Below, one piece after another: positions 29,765 to 38,959 of a stretch of 64,000 nucleotides of DNA. Under the pieces are notes generated by a model. The model searched no databases. It was not told the DNA's origin and was given only the letters and a program-made list of their open reading frames with translations. Position 1 is the stretch's first letter, and each line of letters begins with the position of its first letter. This DNA is from Coemansia sp. RSA 487 (Eukaryota; Kickxellomycota; Kickxellomycetes; Kickxellales; Kickxellaceae), in NCBI GenBank assembly GCA_027577595.1, contig JANBRJ010000028.1, forward strand, positions 62,001 to 126,000. Reading direction: 5' to 3'. The position numbers and the translations under genes are program-made.

Positions 29765-30478
29765 ATGGCCAACTCCGCTCGCAAGAACCAGCTGGCACCA
29801 GGCATCAGCCGCCTGTCGCGCTCCAAGGTTTTCTCCAAGCGCGCTGCCTACAAGATTGCCAAGGAAGGCAAGGCAAAGGTTGTCGAGGCCGAAGAGCCAA
29901 AGGCACCTAAGCGTAAGAGCACCAAGGGCGATCTCGTTGATGCTCTGACTGCCAAGAGCAACGGTCTGTACCCCGCCAACATCATCCCCAAGTCCAAGAC
30001 TGGTCGCAAGGCTGTCCGTGCGCCCAAGCTCCGCAAGTCGATCACTCCCGGCACCGTTCTGATCCTCCTCGCTGGTCGCTTCCGCGGTAAGCGCGTTGTC
30101 TTCCTGAAGCAGCTCAAGTCTGGTCTGCTTCTGGTCACTGGTCCATTCAAGATCAACGGTGTTCCTCTGCGCCGCGTCAACCAGGCCTACGCTGTTGCTA
30201 CCTCGACCAAGGTCGACATCTCTGGTATCAAGGTCGATTCCAAGATCAACGACGAGTACTTTAAGGGCGAGAAGGAGGCCAAGCTCAAGGGCACTGAAGA
30301 GGAGTTCTTTGGTAAGGATGCCAAGAAGAAGGAGCACCCTGCCCACAAGATCGCGGACCAGAAGGTCGTCGACAAGGACATTGTTGCCGCAGTCGCCAAG
30401 GTCCCGTTCCTTGCTTCGTACCTCGCCTCTTCGTTCTCCCTGTCCAAGGGCCAGGCTCCCCACACGCTCAAGTTCTAA
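29765..30478 (+). CDS. RPL6: 60S ribosomal protein L6 (eL6)
   Basis: Cytosolic large-subunit protein. The start is MANSARKNQLAPGISR at 29765, in the context AACGATGG; another in-frame ATG at 29732 is less likely. The product is 237 aa. The basic N-terminus is followed by the KOW-containing L6e domain: PGTVLILLAGRFRGKRVVFL, then SGLLLVTGPFKINGVPLRRV and YAVATSTKVDI, then FGKDAKKKEHPAHKI. The body is one exon. The codon choice (AAG, CTC, GCC endings) is strongly biased, as in the RPL7 exons, consistent with very high expression. Confidence 0.95.
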   Translation: MANSARKNQLAPGISRLSRSKVFSKRAAYKIAKEGKAKVVEAEEPKAPKRKSTKGDLVDALTAKSNGLYPANIIPKSKTGRKAVRAPKLRKSITPGTVLILLAGRFRGKRVVFLKQLKSGLLLVTGPFKINGVPLRRVNQAYAVATSTKVDISGIKVDSKINDEYFKGEKEAKLKGTEEEFFGKDAKKKEHPAHKIADQKVVDKDIVAAVAKVPFLASYLASSFSLSKGQAPHTLKF

Positions 30479-30689
30479 TTCCAGCTCTTTTTCCATTTCT
30501 ACCTTTGCTTGTCTATTAAAGTTGGTTTAGCCCTTTCTTTTGAAACTGCCGTCGCCACGAGTGCATGAGGTTTCTAAAAAATACCACCATTTCTACCAAA
30601 TACCAAGTTTTATTTCCCAGCATTGCAACGACTCTAGACACAGGTGGGGGGATGGGGGTGTATGTATTGACAAAACAAGGAAACCATTG

Positions 30690-31246
30690 CTAAAAGCCTC
30701 TTTTCGTGAGCCATTCACGGACCTCGCTTGAGCGATCACCCTTGATAACTAGCTGGTTCGAGATGCTTTTAATCTGGATCGAACCGTCGTCTAGGAAGCT
30801 GGAAAGCTCGTTGCGCAGAGCTTGGATATCACCTTCGATGCGCCGTACCAGTGTCAGCTTGCGTGTTTTGCCATTTTTGATGTCTACATACACGGGCAGC
30901 GACTGGAAACGTGTGCGGTTCACAAAATAAGCGTGCATAACGGTCTTTTGAGCTACACAGCATTAATTGAATTCAAGATACAGGCAGATTTTTGAGCTGG
31001 AGAGCTTTTTTTAGCATTGATCCATGGCTTCATGTTCTGTATCTCCCACCCCTACGCACACAGTACTCATATGCTTTACGTATGCTACTAACAAAGATGA
31101 TGGAGGCCACTAGCTGTCGAGGGAAACGTACCATTATTTATTTGAGTATTTGCTGTTTCAGTAGCCAATGTGCTCTCAAAAGCGCAAGGTATTCTGGAGA
31201 ACGCAAAGCGCGGGCTAGCGCAACGAGTAAGCAGCCGTCTAAACAT
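30690..31246 (-). CDS. IMG2: mitochondrial large ribosomal subunit protein mL49 (Img2), one intron
   Basis: Component of the mitochondrial 54S ribosome. Exon 1 (31132-31246) encodes MFRRLLTRCASPRFAFSR and more, a classical Arg/Ser/Phe presequence. The intron 30953-31131 runs GTACGT...GTGTAG. Exon 2 (30690-30952) encodes the mL49 domain: YFVNRTRFQSLPVYVDIKNG, LTLVRRIEGD, then VIKGDRSSEVREWLTKRGF at the C-terminus. The phase closes as GCT across the junction, giving 125 aa. Taken alone, exon 2 would start at an internal Met and lack targeting. It is divergent from MSY1, another mitochondrial translation gene, 340 bp away. Confidence 0.9.
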
Positions 31247-31586
31247 TATCAAATTAACAAGGCCCGTCTATCCGAGGGTGTCTACTGAGGTTTAATGAGA
31301 ACAGTTGAATCGATAAAAAGAAACAAGAAATCAAAAAAGTAATGGCCACAGGTAAAAAAGATAAAAAAAATTACTTCACGGCTTGAAAGCGAAGTTTACA
31401 ATTTTTTTTGGGTCTCTTGTGATTATATCCCCTCTTTCTTGAAATTCGACACAACCGTAGCTAAATGTCCATTTGTTTGGTTTGGGGTTTTATGTCTGCT
31501 CCTTTTATGTTAATTTGTTTTTATATCGCTTTATTTAACTTGGCTCCAGACGCTGGCGTTTTATTAGAGGACTACTGACGAGGGCC
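31247..31586. promoter_or_regulatory. shared divergent promoter of IMG2 and MSY1
   Basis: 340 bp separate the start codons of mL49 and the mitochondrial tyrosyl-tRNA synthetase. It is AT-rich with A- and T-runs (31363-31409). No other gene fits. Coordinate control of two mitochondrial-translation genes is inferred from layout. Confidence 0.5.
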
Positions 31587-33074
31587 ATGATATTTGGTAG
31601 CGTTGTCCGCAGACTTGGGGCAATAGCCGTTTCCAGCGTATGGAGAGCGCAGAAACGCCGTGGACTGCATACCAATGTGATCGATACGCTCCGCGAACGC
31701 AACTTTATCCACGATGTTACAAGCCAGGATATCCACAGGTGCGCAGCCTCGCCAGTGGCGGTCTACTGCGGCGTCGATCCAACCGCCGAAAGCCTCCACC
31801 TAGGCAACATGGTCACGCTGATGAGCCTGCTCCATTTCCATGTTGCCGGCCACCAGGCGATCCCGCTTGTGGGCAACGCTACAGGCATGATCGGCGATCC
31901 AAGCGGGCGCAGCAGTGAGCGCGTTGCTCTGGATCGGGGCACGCTTGCAAACAACATTGCCGGTATCGAGGCACAGCTCGAGCGCTTCTTCACGCGCGGC
32001 ACCCAGTATGCACTGAAGCGTATTCCCGAAATCGACGCACACTCGCTTAAGGAGATCCGCATTCTACACAATGCCGATTGGTACCACGGCATGAACGTCC
32101 TGACATTCCTGGGAAGCGTCGGCAGGTATTCCCGCGTGGGCGCAATGATGGCAAGGGACAGCGTCAAAGCACGACTCGGCTCCGCAAGCGGCATCAGCTT
32201 CACAGAGTTTTCGTACCAGCTGCTCCAGGCATACGACTTTTGGTACCTTTTCCACAACCACGGCTGCAGGATCCAGATCGGCGGAAGCGACCAATGGGGA
32301 AACATCACTGCAGGAACGGATCTGATCCACCGCATGGACCGTGACCAAGCACAGAACACAGGCGTCATTCGGGAACATAGCAGCAGCAGCGACACCGACA
32401 GCGCGTTTGGACTGACAATACCTTTGCTGACCACTTCCTCGGGAGAAAAGTTTGGAAAATCAGCCGGCAACGCTATCTGGCTCGACGAGAGAAAGACATC
32501 GCCGTTTGACATTTACCAGTTCTTTATCAAAACCGCAGACTCGGATGTAGAGCGGTTCCTCAAGATGTTTACGTTCCTACCTCTCAAAACGATACAGGAA
32601 GTCGTTGCAGAGCACCAGGCGTTCCCCGAAAAGTTTGCTGCGCAGAGAATGCTAGCAGCCGAGGTCACTGAGTTGATACATGGCGAGTCCGGCGTGCAGC
32701 AGGCCCTGTGTGCCACCGAGGTGCTGTTTGGCGGCGGACAGAGCTCGATCCAAAGGTTCTCTGCAAGCGACTTTGCTAGCGCCTTTGCCCACGATAAAAG
32801 GATGATGTCTGTATCGCGTTCTGCGGTCTGCGGCAAGACGATAAGCGACATTGCTGTTTTGGCTGGCGCATGCAAGTCAAAGTCAGAGGCTTCTCGGCTA
32901 GTGCGCGGCGGTGGGCTGTACTGGAACAACCAGCCTGTGTCAGACGCTAAGTGGATACCAACCACCGATTTTGCAGCTGCTAGTGCTGGCAATTTTGTTG
33001 GCGACGGAACTATCGGAATCATTCGTATAGGCAAGACAAACTATCACCTTTTACGACTACTTGATTCGGACTGA
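31587..33074 (+). CDS. MSY1: mitochondrial tyrosyl-tRNA synthetase
   Basis: Charges mitochondrial tRNA-Tyr. The product is 495 aa in one exon. It starts with an Arg- and Ala-rich presequence (MIFGSVVRRLGAIAVSSVWRA). Class I motifs follow: CGVDPTAESLHLGNMV (HIGH-type, residues 71-74 HLGN), the tyrosine site region YQLLQAYDFWYLF and QIGGSDQWGNI, and KFGKSAGNAIWLD (KMSKS-type, about 288-292). An S4-like domain closes the protein (SKSEASRLVRGGGLYWNNQ). All core residues expected of a bacterial-type TyrRS are present. Position opposite IMG2 fits the mitochondrial role. Confidence 0.95.
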   Translation: MIFGSVVRRLGAIAVSSVWRAQKRRGLHTNVIDTLRERNFIHDVTSQDIHRCAASPVAVYCGVDPTAESLHLGNMVTLMSLLHFHVAGHQAIPLVGNATGMIGDPSGRSSERVALDRGTLANNIAGIEAQLERFFTRGTQYALKRIPEIDAHSLKEIRILHNADWYHGMNVLTFLGSVGRYSRVGAMMARDSVKARLGSASGISFTEFSYQLLQAYDFWYLFHNHGCRIQIGGSDQWGNITAGTDLIHRMDRDQAQNTGVIREHSSSSDTDSAFGLTIPLLTTSSGEKFGKSAGNAIWLDERKTSPFDIYQFFIKTADSDVERFLKMFTFLPLKTIQEVVAEHQAFPEKFAAQRMLAAEVTELIHGESGVQQALCATEVLFGGGQSSIQRFSASDFASAFAHDKRMMSVSRSAVCGKTISDIAVLAGACKSKSEASRLVRGGGLYWNNQPVSDAKWIPTTDFAAASAGNFVGDGTIGIIRIGKTNYHLLRLLDSD

Positions 33075-33241
33075 GCAAGCTGTAGATATACACAAGCAGC
33101 GGCAGCGGCTCCAGCAGAGCCAGCAACTGGACGATCCAATAGCTTTTTGTTCAATAATTAGAGAATGACAGGTATAATATATTTTTTTAAAAAAAATGGT
33201 ACTTGGCAAGTATTTCGGAAACACAACCTGCCTTTGCCAAT

Positions 33242-36200
33242 TTACTGGCGTTTTTGGATCTTGTGAGCTACACGCGCCTGCGCGTTGCCTATCGTCAGGC
33301 CCTGCCCAAGAACCCGTGTTGCAGCAAGCCCAATAGCAACGCACAGCACAACAGCAATGTTCATCATGAACACTGGCACAGCAAAAATAAAGCGCGGGGC
33401 AAACACTTTCCACACCATCAAGTGGCGGCGGAACCAGGCAGCAAACAGCGCTGATCCCGTTGTGACAAGGAGGTTGTATGCTGCGTAGAGCGCTCCAGCG
33501 CCGACCACTCTGGCAAGATACGCGTCTGGCGCCAGCCGAAGCAGCTGCGAACCCAACGATTCGTTCCAGAGCATCACCAGCGGAACGCACAGCGCCGTAA
33601 GCACAAACGATCCTAGCGTGTTGAGGGAGACAATGGCGCCGCAGATAAGCAGGTTCATTTCCCGTATTCCAACAAACGCAGTGCTCCACTGGAGCGACAC
33701 GAGCGTGAACTGGTGCCCAGTTGCAAAGTAGCCCTGATACGCCAACAGAGCCATCACAGCCACTTGCGCCGGGACAAGCGACGGTGCTGGGGAGTCGTCA
33801 GCTGTGGTAAGAGCGTCACGAAGCGCGTCGAATAGCTCTGCGCTGAACATCAGCGACACAAGGAGAACTGCGAGCATGATTCCGCCCATAGGCTGTTGGA
33901 ACGTGTACAGGACGCAGAAGACAACAGTGACAAATGCTAGGTAGGCGGCGCCAAACGCATTGCCAAATCCAAGGATGACCGCAGCCTGCCGTGGCGGTTG
34001 CTGGGGCTTGGCTGGCCTTTGCTTTGGCTGGGCAGGCGATTCGGGAGCGTCGGAGATGGCCACGTCAAGACAGAATGGGCTGGCAATCCATGCAGACAAG
34101 CCGCCGCCCACCGCAACGCCAACGGCCATCCGCGCCAGAACAATGCGCAGCTCGCTCCAGTCGGATGGCGGTGCATCGGCGCCATCGCCCGATGGCGACT
34201 GCGAAGGAACGCTGTCGATAGAGTCAAGGACCCAGTACACAGCGGCCATGCCCATGCTGATTCGCATGCCAATGCCTATCCAGAGGTTCGCGATCAGCGC
34301 GCGGTGGCTATGTGACCGCCTCAAGAACCGCAGAACAACGTACGGGACCAGCCATACCATGGACAGATTCGCAATGGCCAGAGGCACACTCGAAATGGAC
34401 GCCGAGGGGGGCCCGTAGAACGTTGGTACGCAGCCTCCCGGAAGCTGCTCCTCGCGGCAGACCGTAGAGTACAGCGATATGCGGTTGAGGACCATGATCG
34501 TCAACGCGCAAACAATCGCTCGTTTCCCGGCTGCCCGCTGCTTCTCCCGCAAAGGGCTGGTTCCGAGCTGCACAGATGCTCCAGCAGCAGAAGCTATGAG
34601 CAGAAGCGACTGCAGGAGATAGTGCACAATGCTGTCCTCGCTGAATGTAAAGCTGTTTGAGGTAAAAGCAAGAGAGTGCATGATAGCTGCCGCAAAGGCA
34701 GCACCATTCAGCAGAGAATGCGCCGCCGGTGTCTGCACGGTCCACGTCTTCAGCCATGCGCACGAGCACTGCGCACCGCCTCCTTCGCACGCAAGCTGCA
34801 CACAGAACACAAGCACAAGCCCAATGGCAAACCCAGCGACCGAGACGTCAGTCTTTGACATTTGCGTGGCTACATCGCTAGAGAACAGCACGGAGGACAG
34901 CGAGCGGAAAACAAACATGGTGGCAAGCCCACCAGCAACGCATCCTTTCCACGTGACACGTACGATCTCGTCTAGCGGGGAGCGCCGTGAGCGTGGGTAG
35001 AGCAGGACCAGCGCCACCAGAACAAGAGCCATAATGCAAAGCCCCAAGAGGATCAGCGCAGCGTCGAACTGCGCCCACATCTGCCACAACGTCCCAAGAA
35101 CAAGACGCAGAAATGCATGGTACTCAGCTGCAACCTTCTCCTCAAACTCCTCGATATGCGGCTTGCGTCTGGTGCCGTGGTTCTGGGAAACAAGATCCGA
35201 CAGCTCGCGGTAGCTGGTCTCGGCACGCTCGTACATGTCCCTCCAGGCGCGCACCGCATCGTCAGAGAATCCGTGGCTCCGTGAGCTGGCCATATAGGTG
35301 GTGAGGTAGCGCATGGTCTGCGCGGCATTGAGGCGGAGCGCGCGCAAAAGGCCCCACTCGCCGTGCACATCCTCGTCGGAGGCGAACATCTCGGGGATGA
35401 CGGCACCCAGATTGTTGAACGGGACAGGCAGCCCCAACCCCAGCGACACCGTTGCCACGAGGTCGATCTGCGGTACGCTGCGCATCCGGGGCGGCTCAAG
35501 CAGAGGACGCCCTGATGCTTGTCGATAGTCATCAGTCAGATGCGTGTTGAGCCACCAGTTACTCTTGATTTCGTGATCCAGCGAAAGCCCCGATGCACTG
35601 TTCTCGAGGACTGCGGTGGATTGCTCCAGGACGCGCGCTGAGCGCTCAGCGCCCTTCCCGGTGTTCCACTTCTTGTTCGAGTACATCCACAGCGCCGCAT
35701 CGACCTCCCGCGGGCTGTCACCGCCGTGATCGCCCTTGGGGTCCATTCCGTGATCGCCAAACACAAACAACGCAGTCGACTTTTCCGAGTGGTCTATTGC
35801 GTCAACAATATACTCTATCGCCTTGTTCATCTGCTCCAGCTTCGTGCTGATGGCCGAGTGATCTGGTCCGTAGCGATGGCCGCAGTGGTCGACGCCAAGG
35901 CAGTGAGCGATCAGCATGTCCCAGTCGCGATGCAGCTCTGACCTCCCGACGTGCCTGCTCTCCATCGCTCCTCCTCCATGCGTCTGGCCGCCCGGCCCCG
36001 CTTGGCTTGCTGCTTCGGCAAAATCCGGGTGCTGCAGCATGTCCTTCTGCCTGACAAGCCTGCGCCAGTCTTCGCGTCTGGCATGCACCTCCGCCGCCTT
36101 GTGCTCAGGCATCGAGTGCTCCTCGGACTCTGGAGGAAGAAGAAACAGAGGCAGACGCGCCAACACGCCGTCGTCGACGGTGTCAATGTCCCAGACGTTC

Positions 36201-37117
36201 AGGCTCGGAAAGGGACGCGACCGGGTCCACCCTTTCCCACTGCGCGCCTCACCTAGCGTGTCGTTTGCTTCGGCTGCGCACGTGTCGTGGAGCTCTTCGG
36301 GAAACAGGCTCATCCATGTGTCGTCGCCAAGAAAGACCAGGTTGCGCTTGAAGCCGCTATCGTGGTCGCTGCTGCTTCCAGACGAGGCTTCAGTAGAGTT
36401 GCAGCTGTGGGTGGATGACCTACGCAGGGCCTGGAGCCAGTTGTCCTCCTCTATTGCGCTGCCTGCAAAGTTGCTTCCAGCGTCGATGAACGTCGGCAGT
36501 TGTCCGGTCGTAAGCCCCTTCAGCCTTTGCAGCGTCGTGGTTGGCGGGTCTGCACGGAACCGGTAGAGCATCGCCTGCTCCGGCCGTCTTTCATTCAGCG
36601 AGTGGATCACCGGCAGTCTATTGTGGTATGGCTTCAGACGCCCGCCCTTCTCCTCCCCCTCCTTCCGATCCTGTGCCTGTGTCTGTGCCTGTGCCTGCTG
36701 CTGGCCCGCTGCAATCTTACTGGCTTCGTTGGTCTCCACCGGCCCGCCGCCACTGCCAAAGCGTGAATCAAGCTCCTCGCTCCACGTGGCAAAGTCGATG
36801 CGTAGGGCGTCGATGACAAGGACAATCGCCCGGTTGAATTTTGCAGGGTACCACGCGCAGTCGGCGTCAAGCGCTGCCGTCTCCTGTGAGACGCCAGCAC
36901 CGGATCCTTTGGCAGCGAACGGCAGCGTGGACGAGTGTGAATGGTCGGGGAGAACCATGCGGGTGAGCAGAAAACCGCGAGAAAACAGCCAGAAGCCTAC
37001 TGAGCTGAACACCAGCAGCATAAGCGACAGCACCCAATGCCCGCGTGTTGGCAGCAGCTTGGGACCTGCAGCCGCAGAGGCTGGATCCGTAGTGCTCTTT
37101 GTCGTTCGCCTATCCAT
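33242..37117 (-). CDS. GPI13: GPI ethanolamine phosphate transferase 3 (PIG-O/Gpi13)
   Basis: ER enzyme that adds ethanolamine phosphate to the third mannose of the GPI anchor. The product is 1291 aa in one exon. A signal-anchor TM lies at about 28-48. The lumenal alkaline-phosphatase-like domain has VLVIDALRIDFATW (metal Asp about 103), PTTTLQRLKGLTTG, SLNVWDIDTVDDGV, LGVDHCGHRYGP (about 411) and FGDHGMDPKGDHGG (about 454). The rest is a polytopic membrane domain with a dozen or more hydrophobic segments. GVDHCGHRYGP and NVWDIDTVD fit Gpi13 rather than Gpi7 or Mcd4. A Gln/Ala run (about residue 135) and several Ser- and Gly-rich inserts enlarge the lumenal part relative to yeast Gpi13 (about 1017 aa). 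Confidence 0.9.
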   Translation of the reverse strand: MDRRTTKSTTDPASAAAGPKLLPTRGHWVLSLMLLVFSSVGFWLFSRGFLLTRMVLPDHSHSSTLPFAAKGSGAGVSQETAALDADCAWYPAKFNRAIVLVIDALRIDFATWSEELDSRFGSGGGPVETNEASKIAAGQQQAQAQTQAQDRKEGEEKGGRLKPYHNRLPVIHSLNERRPEQAMLYRFRADPPTTTLQRLKGLTTGQLPTFIDAGSNFAGSAIEEDNWLQALRRSSTHSCNSTEASSGSSSDHDSGFKRNLVFLGDDTWMSLFPEELHDTCAAEANDTLGEARSGKGWTRSRPFPSLNVWDIDTVDDGVLARLPLFLLPPESEEHSMPEHKAAEVHARREDWRRLVRQKDMLQHPDFAEAASQAGPGGQTHGGGAMESRHVGRSELHRDWDMLIAHCLGVDHCGHRYGPDHSAISTKLEQMNKAIEYIVDAIDHSEKSTALFVFGDHGMDPKGDHGGDSPREVDAALWMYSNKKWNTGKGAERSARVLEQSTAVLENSASGLSLDHEIKSNWWLNTHLTDDYRQASGRPLLEPPRMRSVPQIDLVATVSLGLGLPVPFNNLGAVIPEMFASDEDVHGEWGLLRALRLNAAQTMRYLTTYMASSRSHGFSDDAVRAWRDMYERAETSYRELSDLVSQNHGTRRKPHIEEFEEKVAAEYHAFLRLVLGTLWQMWAQFDAALILLGLCIMALVLVALVLLYPRSRRSPLDEIVRVTWKGCVAGGLATMFVFRSLSSVLFSSDVATQMSKTDVSVAGFAIGLVLVFCVQLACEGGGAQCSCAWLKTWTVQTPAAHSLLNGAAFAAAIMHSLAFTSNSFTFSEDSIVHYLLQSLLLIASAAGASVQLGTSPLREKQRAAGKRAIVCALTIMVLNRISLYSTVCREEQLPGGCVPTFYGPPSASISSVPLAIANLSMVWLVPYVVLRFLRRSHSHRALIANLWIGIGMRISMGMAAVYWVLDSIDSVPSQSPSGDGADAPPSDWSELRIVLARMAVGVAVGGGLSAWIASPFCLDVAISDAPESPAQPKQRPAKPQQPPRQAAVILGFGNAFGAAYLAFVTVVFCVLYTFQQPMGGIMLAVLLVSLMFSAELFDALRDALTTADDSPAPSLVPAQVAVMALLAYQGYFATGHQFTLVSLQWSTAFVGIREMNLLICGAIVSLNTLGSFVLTALCVPLVMLWNESLGSQLLRLAPDAYLARVVGAGALYAAYNLLVTTGSALFAAWFRRHLMVWKVFAPRFIFAVPVFMMNIAVVLCVAIGLAATRVLGQGLTIGNAQARVAHKIQKRQ

Positions 37118-37414
37118 TAGGATCGTTGATGTTTTGTTATAGCACCAACAGATAACAAGAAAAGAAATAAAAACAATGAAGAAAAGAAAAGCGTGATTGG
37201 AGGGATGGGGGAGGGAGTTTGACGGAGCTTAAAGAATGTCTGCTTTTGATTTTGCAGTAGGCAGATGAATCCATTCAGATAATCCAGTACAGCAGATACA
37301 TGCCTTGCATATATTTGCCAATACAAACACGAGTCGAGGAAGACGAAAACAGTTAGCAGTAGCTTGTTGAATAAAGGAAAAGTATACTTGATATGTATAA
37401 TGCAGATAAAGAAG

Positions 37415-38473
37415 CTAAGCATTGTCTGTGAGTTGCTTTGGCAAGGATTTAGTGGGGCTGATGCGCTTCAGAGTTTCCTTATAGACGTCGTCGGATATCG
37501 GAGAGAAGACAATGGGGCAGTCGTCCGGCGGCTGCCTGAACATATTTTCATACATGTGCGACTTCATCGAGTCGGTTCTGGCGTGTTCGCGGAACTGCGG
37601 CAGGTTGTTCTTGAAGCAGAGGTAGGCGGCGATGTTGAAGCAGTGGTGGGATTGCAGCTGCCTAAGCACGCGGTTCTTGAAGGCGTTCTTGAGGTAGTGC
37701 AGGGCGTGGAAGATGTGGTCGCTGTACGGCGTCCACTGCGGGAACTGCTGCTCCAGCGCAAAGCGCCCGTCCTCGAGCCGCACAAGCGGATGCGCCACCG
37801 GCGTGGCCAGCGTGATGACGGGGTGTGTGCGCGGGTACTCGCGCGGAATGTCGATGCGGAACCGGATCACAGCATCACGCCAGTATCCGCGCTTGACAAA
37901 CATCACGCCATGCCACACACTGATCGACTCCAGTGACGGCATCACATATATGCCGCGCGGCGTGTGGCCCAGCGTCCGCATCCTCAGCAGCTCGATCCGC
38001 AGCTCGCACCGCCGCATGTGCTCCGAGTAGAACCGCCCCGTCGTGCTTATTGCCAGCGGCACCGCCGGGGTCTTGAGGTCCTCCTCGCTTATGTGCGTCT
38101 CCTCTGTCATCTCCTGGTCTCCGCCAGTGTTCTGTGCTGCTGGCTGGTCGACGTCCATGGCGTCGTCGTCAGAGCCCTCATTCTTTGCTGCGCCGCTGTC
38201 TCTGGACCCGCCCTTCCCTTTGCCGCTCTTTGTTGGTGTCAGCAGCGCTGCACTTGCGTAGCTGTTGCTCTTTGAGCTCCTGTGTGACGACTGGGGATCA
38301 ATGCCGCTTGTGTATGTTGCAAAGAACAGATCCTTTAGCCGCTGCGATGGCGACCGTGTGCTTGTCTGAACCCCAAGACGTGGAAAGCTTCCATCTTCTG
38401 TCCGCTCCTTCTCCCTGAACCGCGTGGTTGCTGTGCGGGTAGGTGTTTCGAACAATGCACTCTGGATGCTCAT
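37415..38473 (-). CDS. AKTIP/FTS-like ubiquitin E2 variant
   Basis: Non-catalytic E2-fold protein; in animals AKTIP/FTS works with Hook proteins and FHIP in dynein transport. The ATG at 38473 (MSIQSALFETP) is chosen; upstream codons use no ATG. The product is 352 aa. The first 170 residues are low-complexity with an acidic stretch. The UBC fold spans about 185-300: GIYVMPSLESISVWHGVMF, then RFRIDIPREYPRTHPVITL, then RFALEQQFPQWTPYSDHIF. Where active E2s have the catalytic Cys (pattern xICLxxL), this protein has FALEQQF, so no thioester Cys is present, as in AKTIP. Confidence 0.82.
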   Translation of the reverse strand: MSIQSALFETPTRTATTRFREKERTEDGSFPRLGVQTSTRSPSQRLKDLFFATYTSGIDPQSSHRSSKSNSYASAALLTPTKSGKGKGGSRDSGAAKNEGSDDDAMDVDQPAAQNTGGDQEMTEETHISEEDLKTPAVPLAISTTGRFYSEHMRRCELRIELLRMRTLGHTPRGIYVMPSLESISVWHGVMFVKRGYWRDAVIRFRIDIPREYPRTHPVITLATPVAHPLVRLEDGRFALEQQFPQWTPYSDHIFHALHYLKNAFKNRVLRQLQSHHCFNIAAYLCFKNNLPQFREHARTDSMKSHMYENMFRQPPDDCPIVFSPISDDVYKETLKRISPTKSLPKQLTDNA

Positions 38474-38959
38474 TTGTAGCAATTTTCACGAAGGCTGGGG
38501 TTAGAATTCTAGTGTATCTAGGTGTTGCTTATACCAGCTGCAGTGTTGAAGAAGAAAAAGGACAAGCAACCGACGTATTTTGGTACAATTAAGGGAAAAA
38601 ATACTTTGCACAAAGACAAGAGAGGCCCAGTCGAGTCGCAACAAAGGGAGGGGGCTTTCGAGCAATTAAAAAATAAACAAACAAAACACAAAGCCACAAG
38701 TTGGAATCATTCTCACCACCAATAACTGTAATCACAGTTGGTGTTGATTGCCAACGAGGATCCAAAAAGTAAGATCCTGCTTTGTCTATGAAAATGGGCA
38801 GTATCCCCACGACCACGCAAACACGGCCCGTGGCGGTAAACCAAGAAATATTACAAAGATTTTGCAGACAAGCTGTCTGGCCTTATACATTCATTAACTA
38901 TCACAGTCGGACCAGCCAGGGCCGTCATATTCGCCCCCGAGCAAGATGGACAGAGAAAG
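38474..38959. other. intergenic, AKTIP-like promoter up to the LINE remnant
   Basis: No recognised gene. The right end passes without a clear boundary into the LINE-derived sequence, whose earliest recognisable codons are near 38960. Confidence 0.35.

Noticed and set aside
29738-30496. 252-codon open frame on the minus strand opposite RPL6
   Set aside because: Same effect as for RPL7: antisense of a highly biased ribosomal protein gene.
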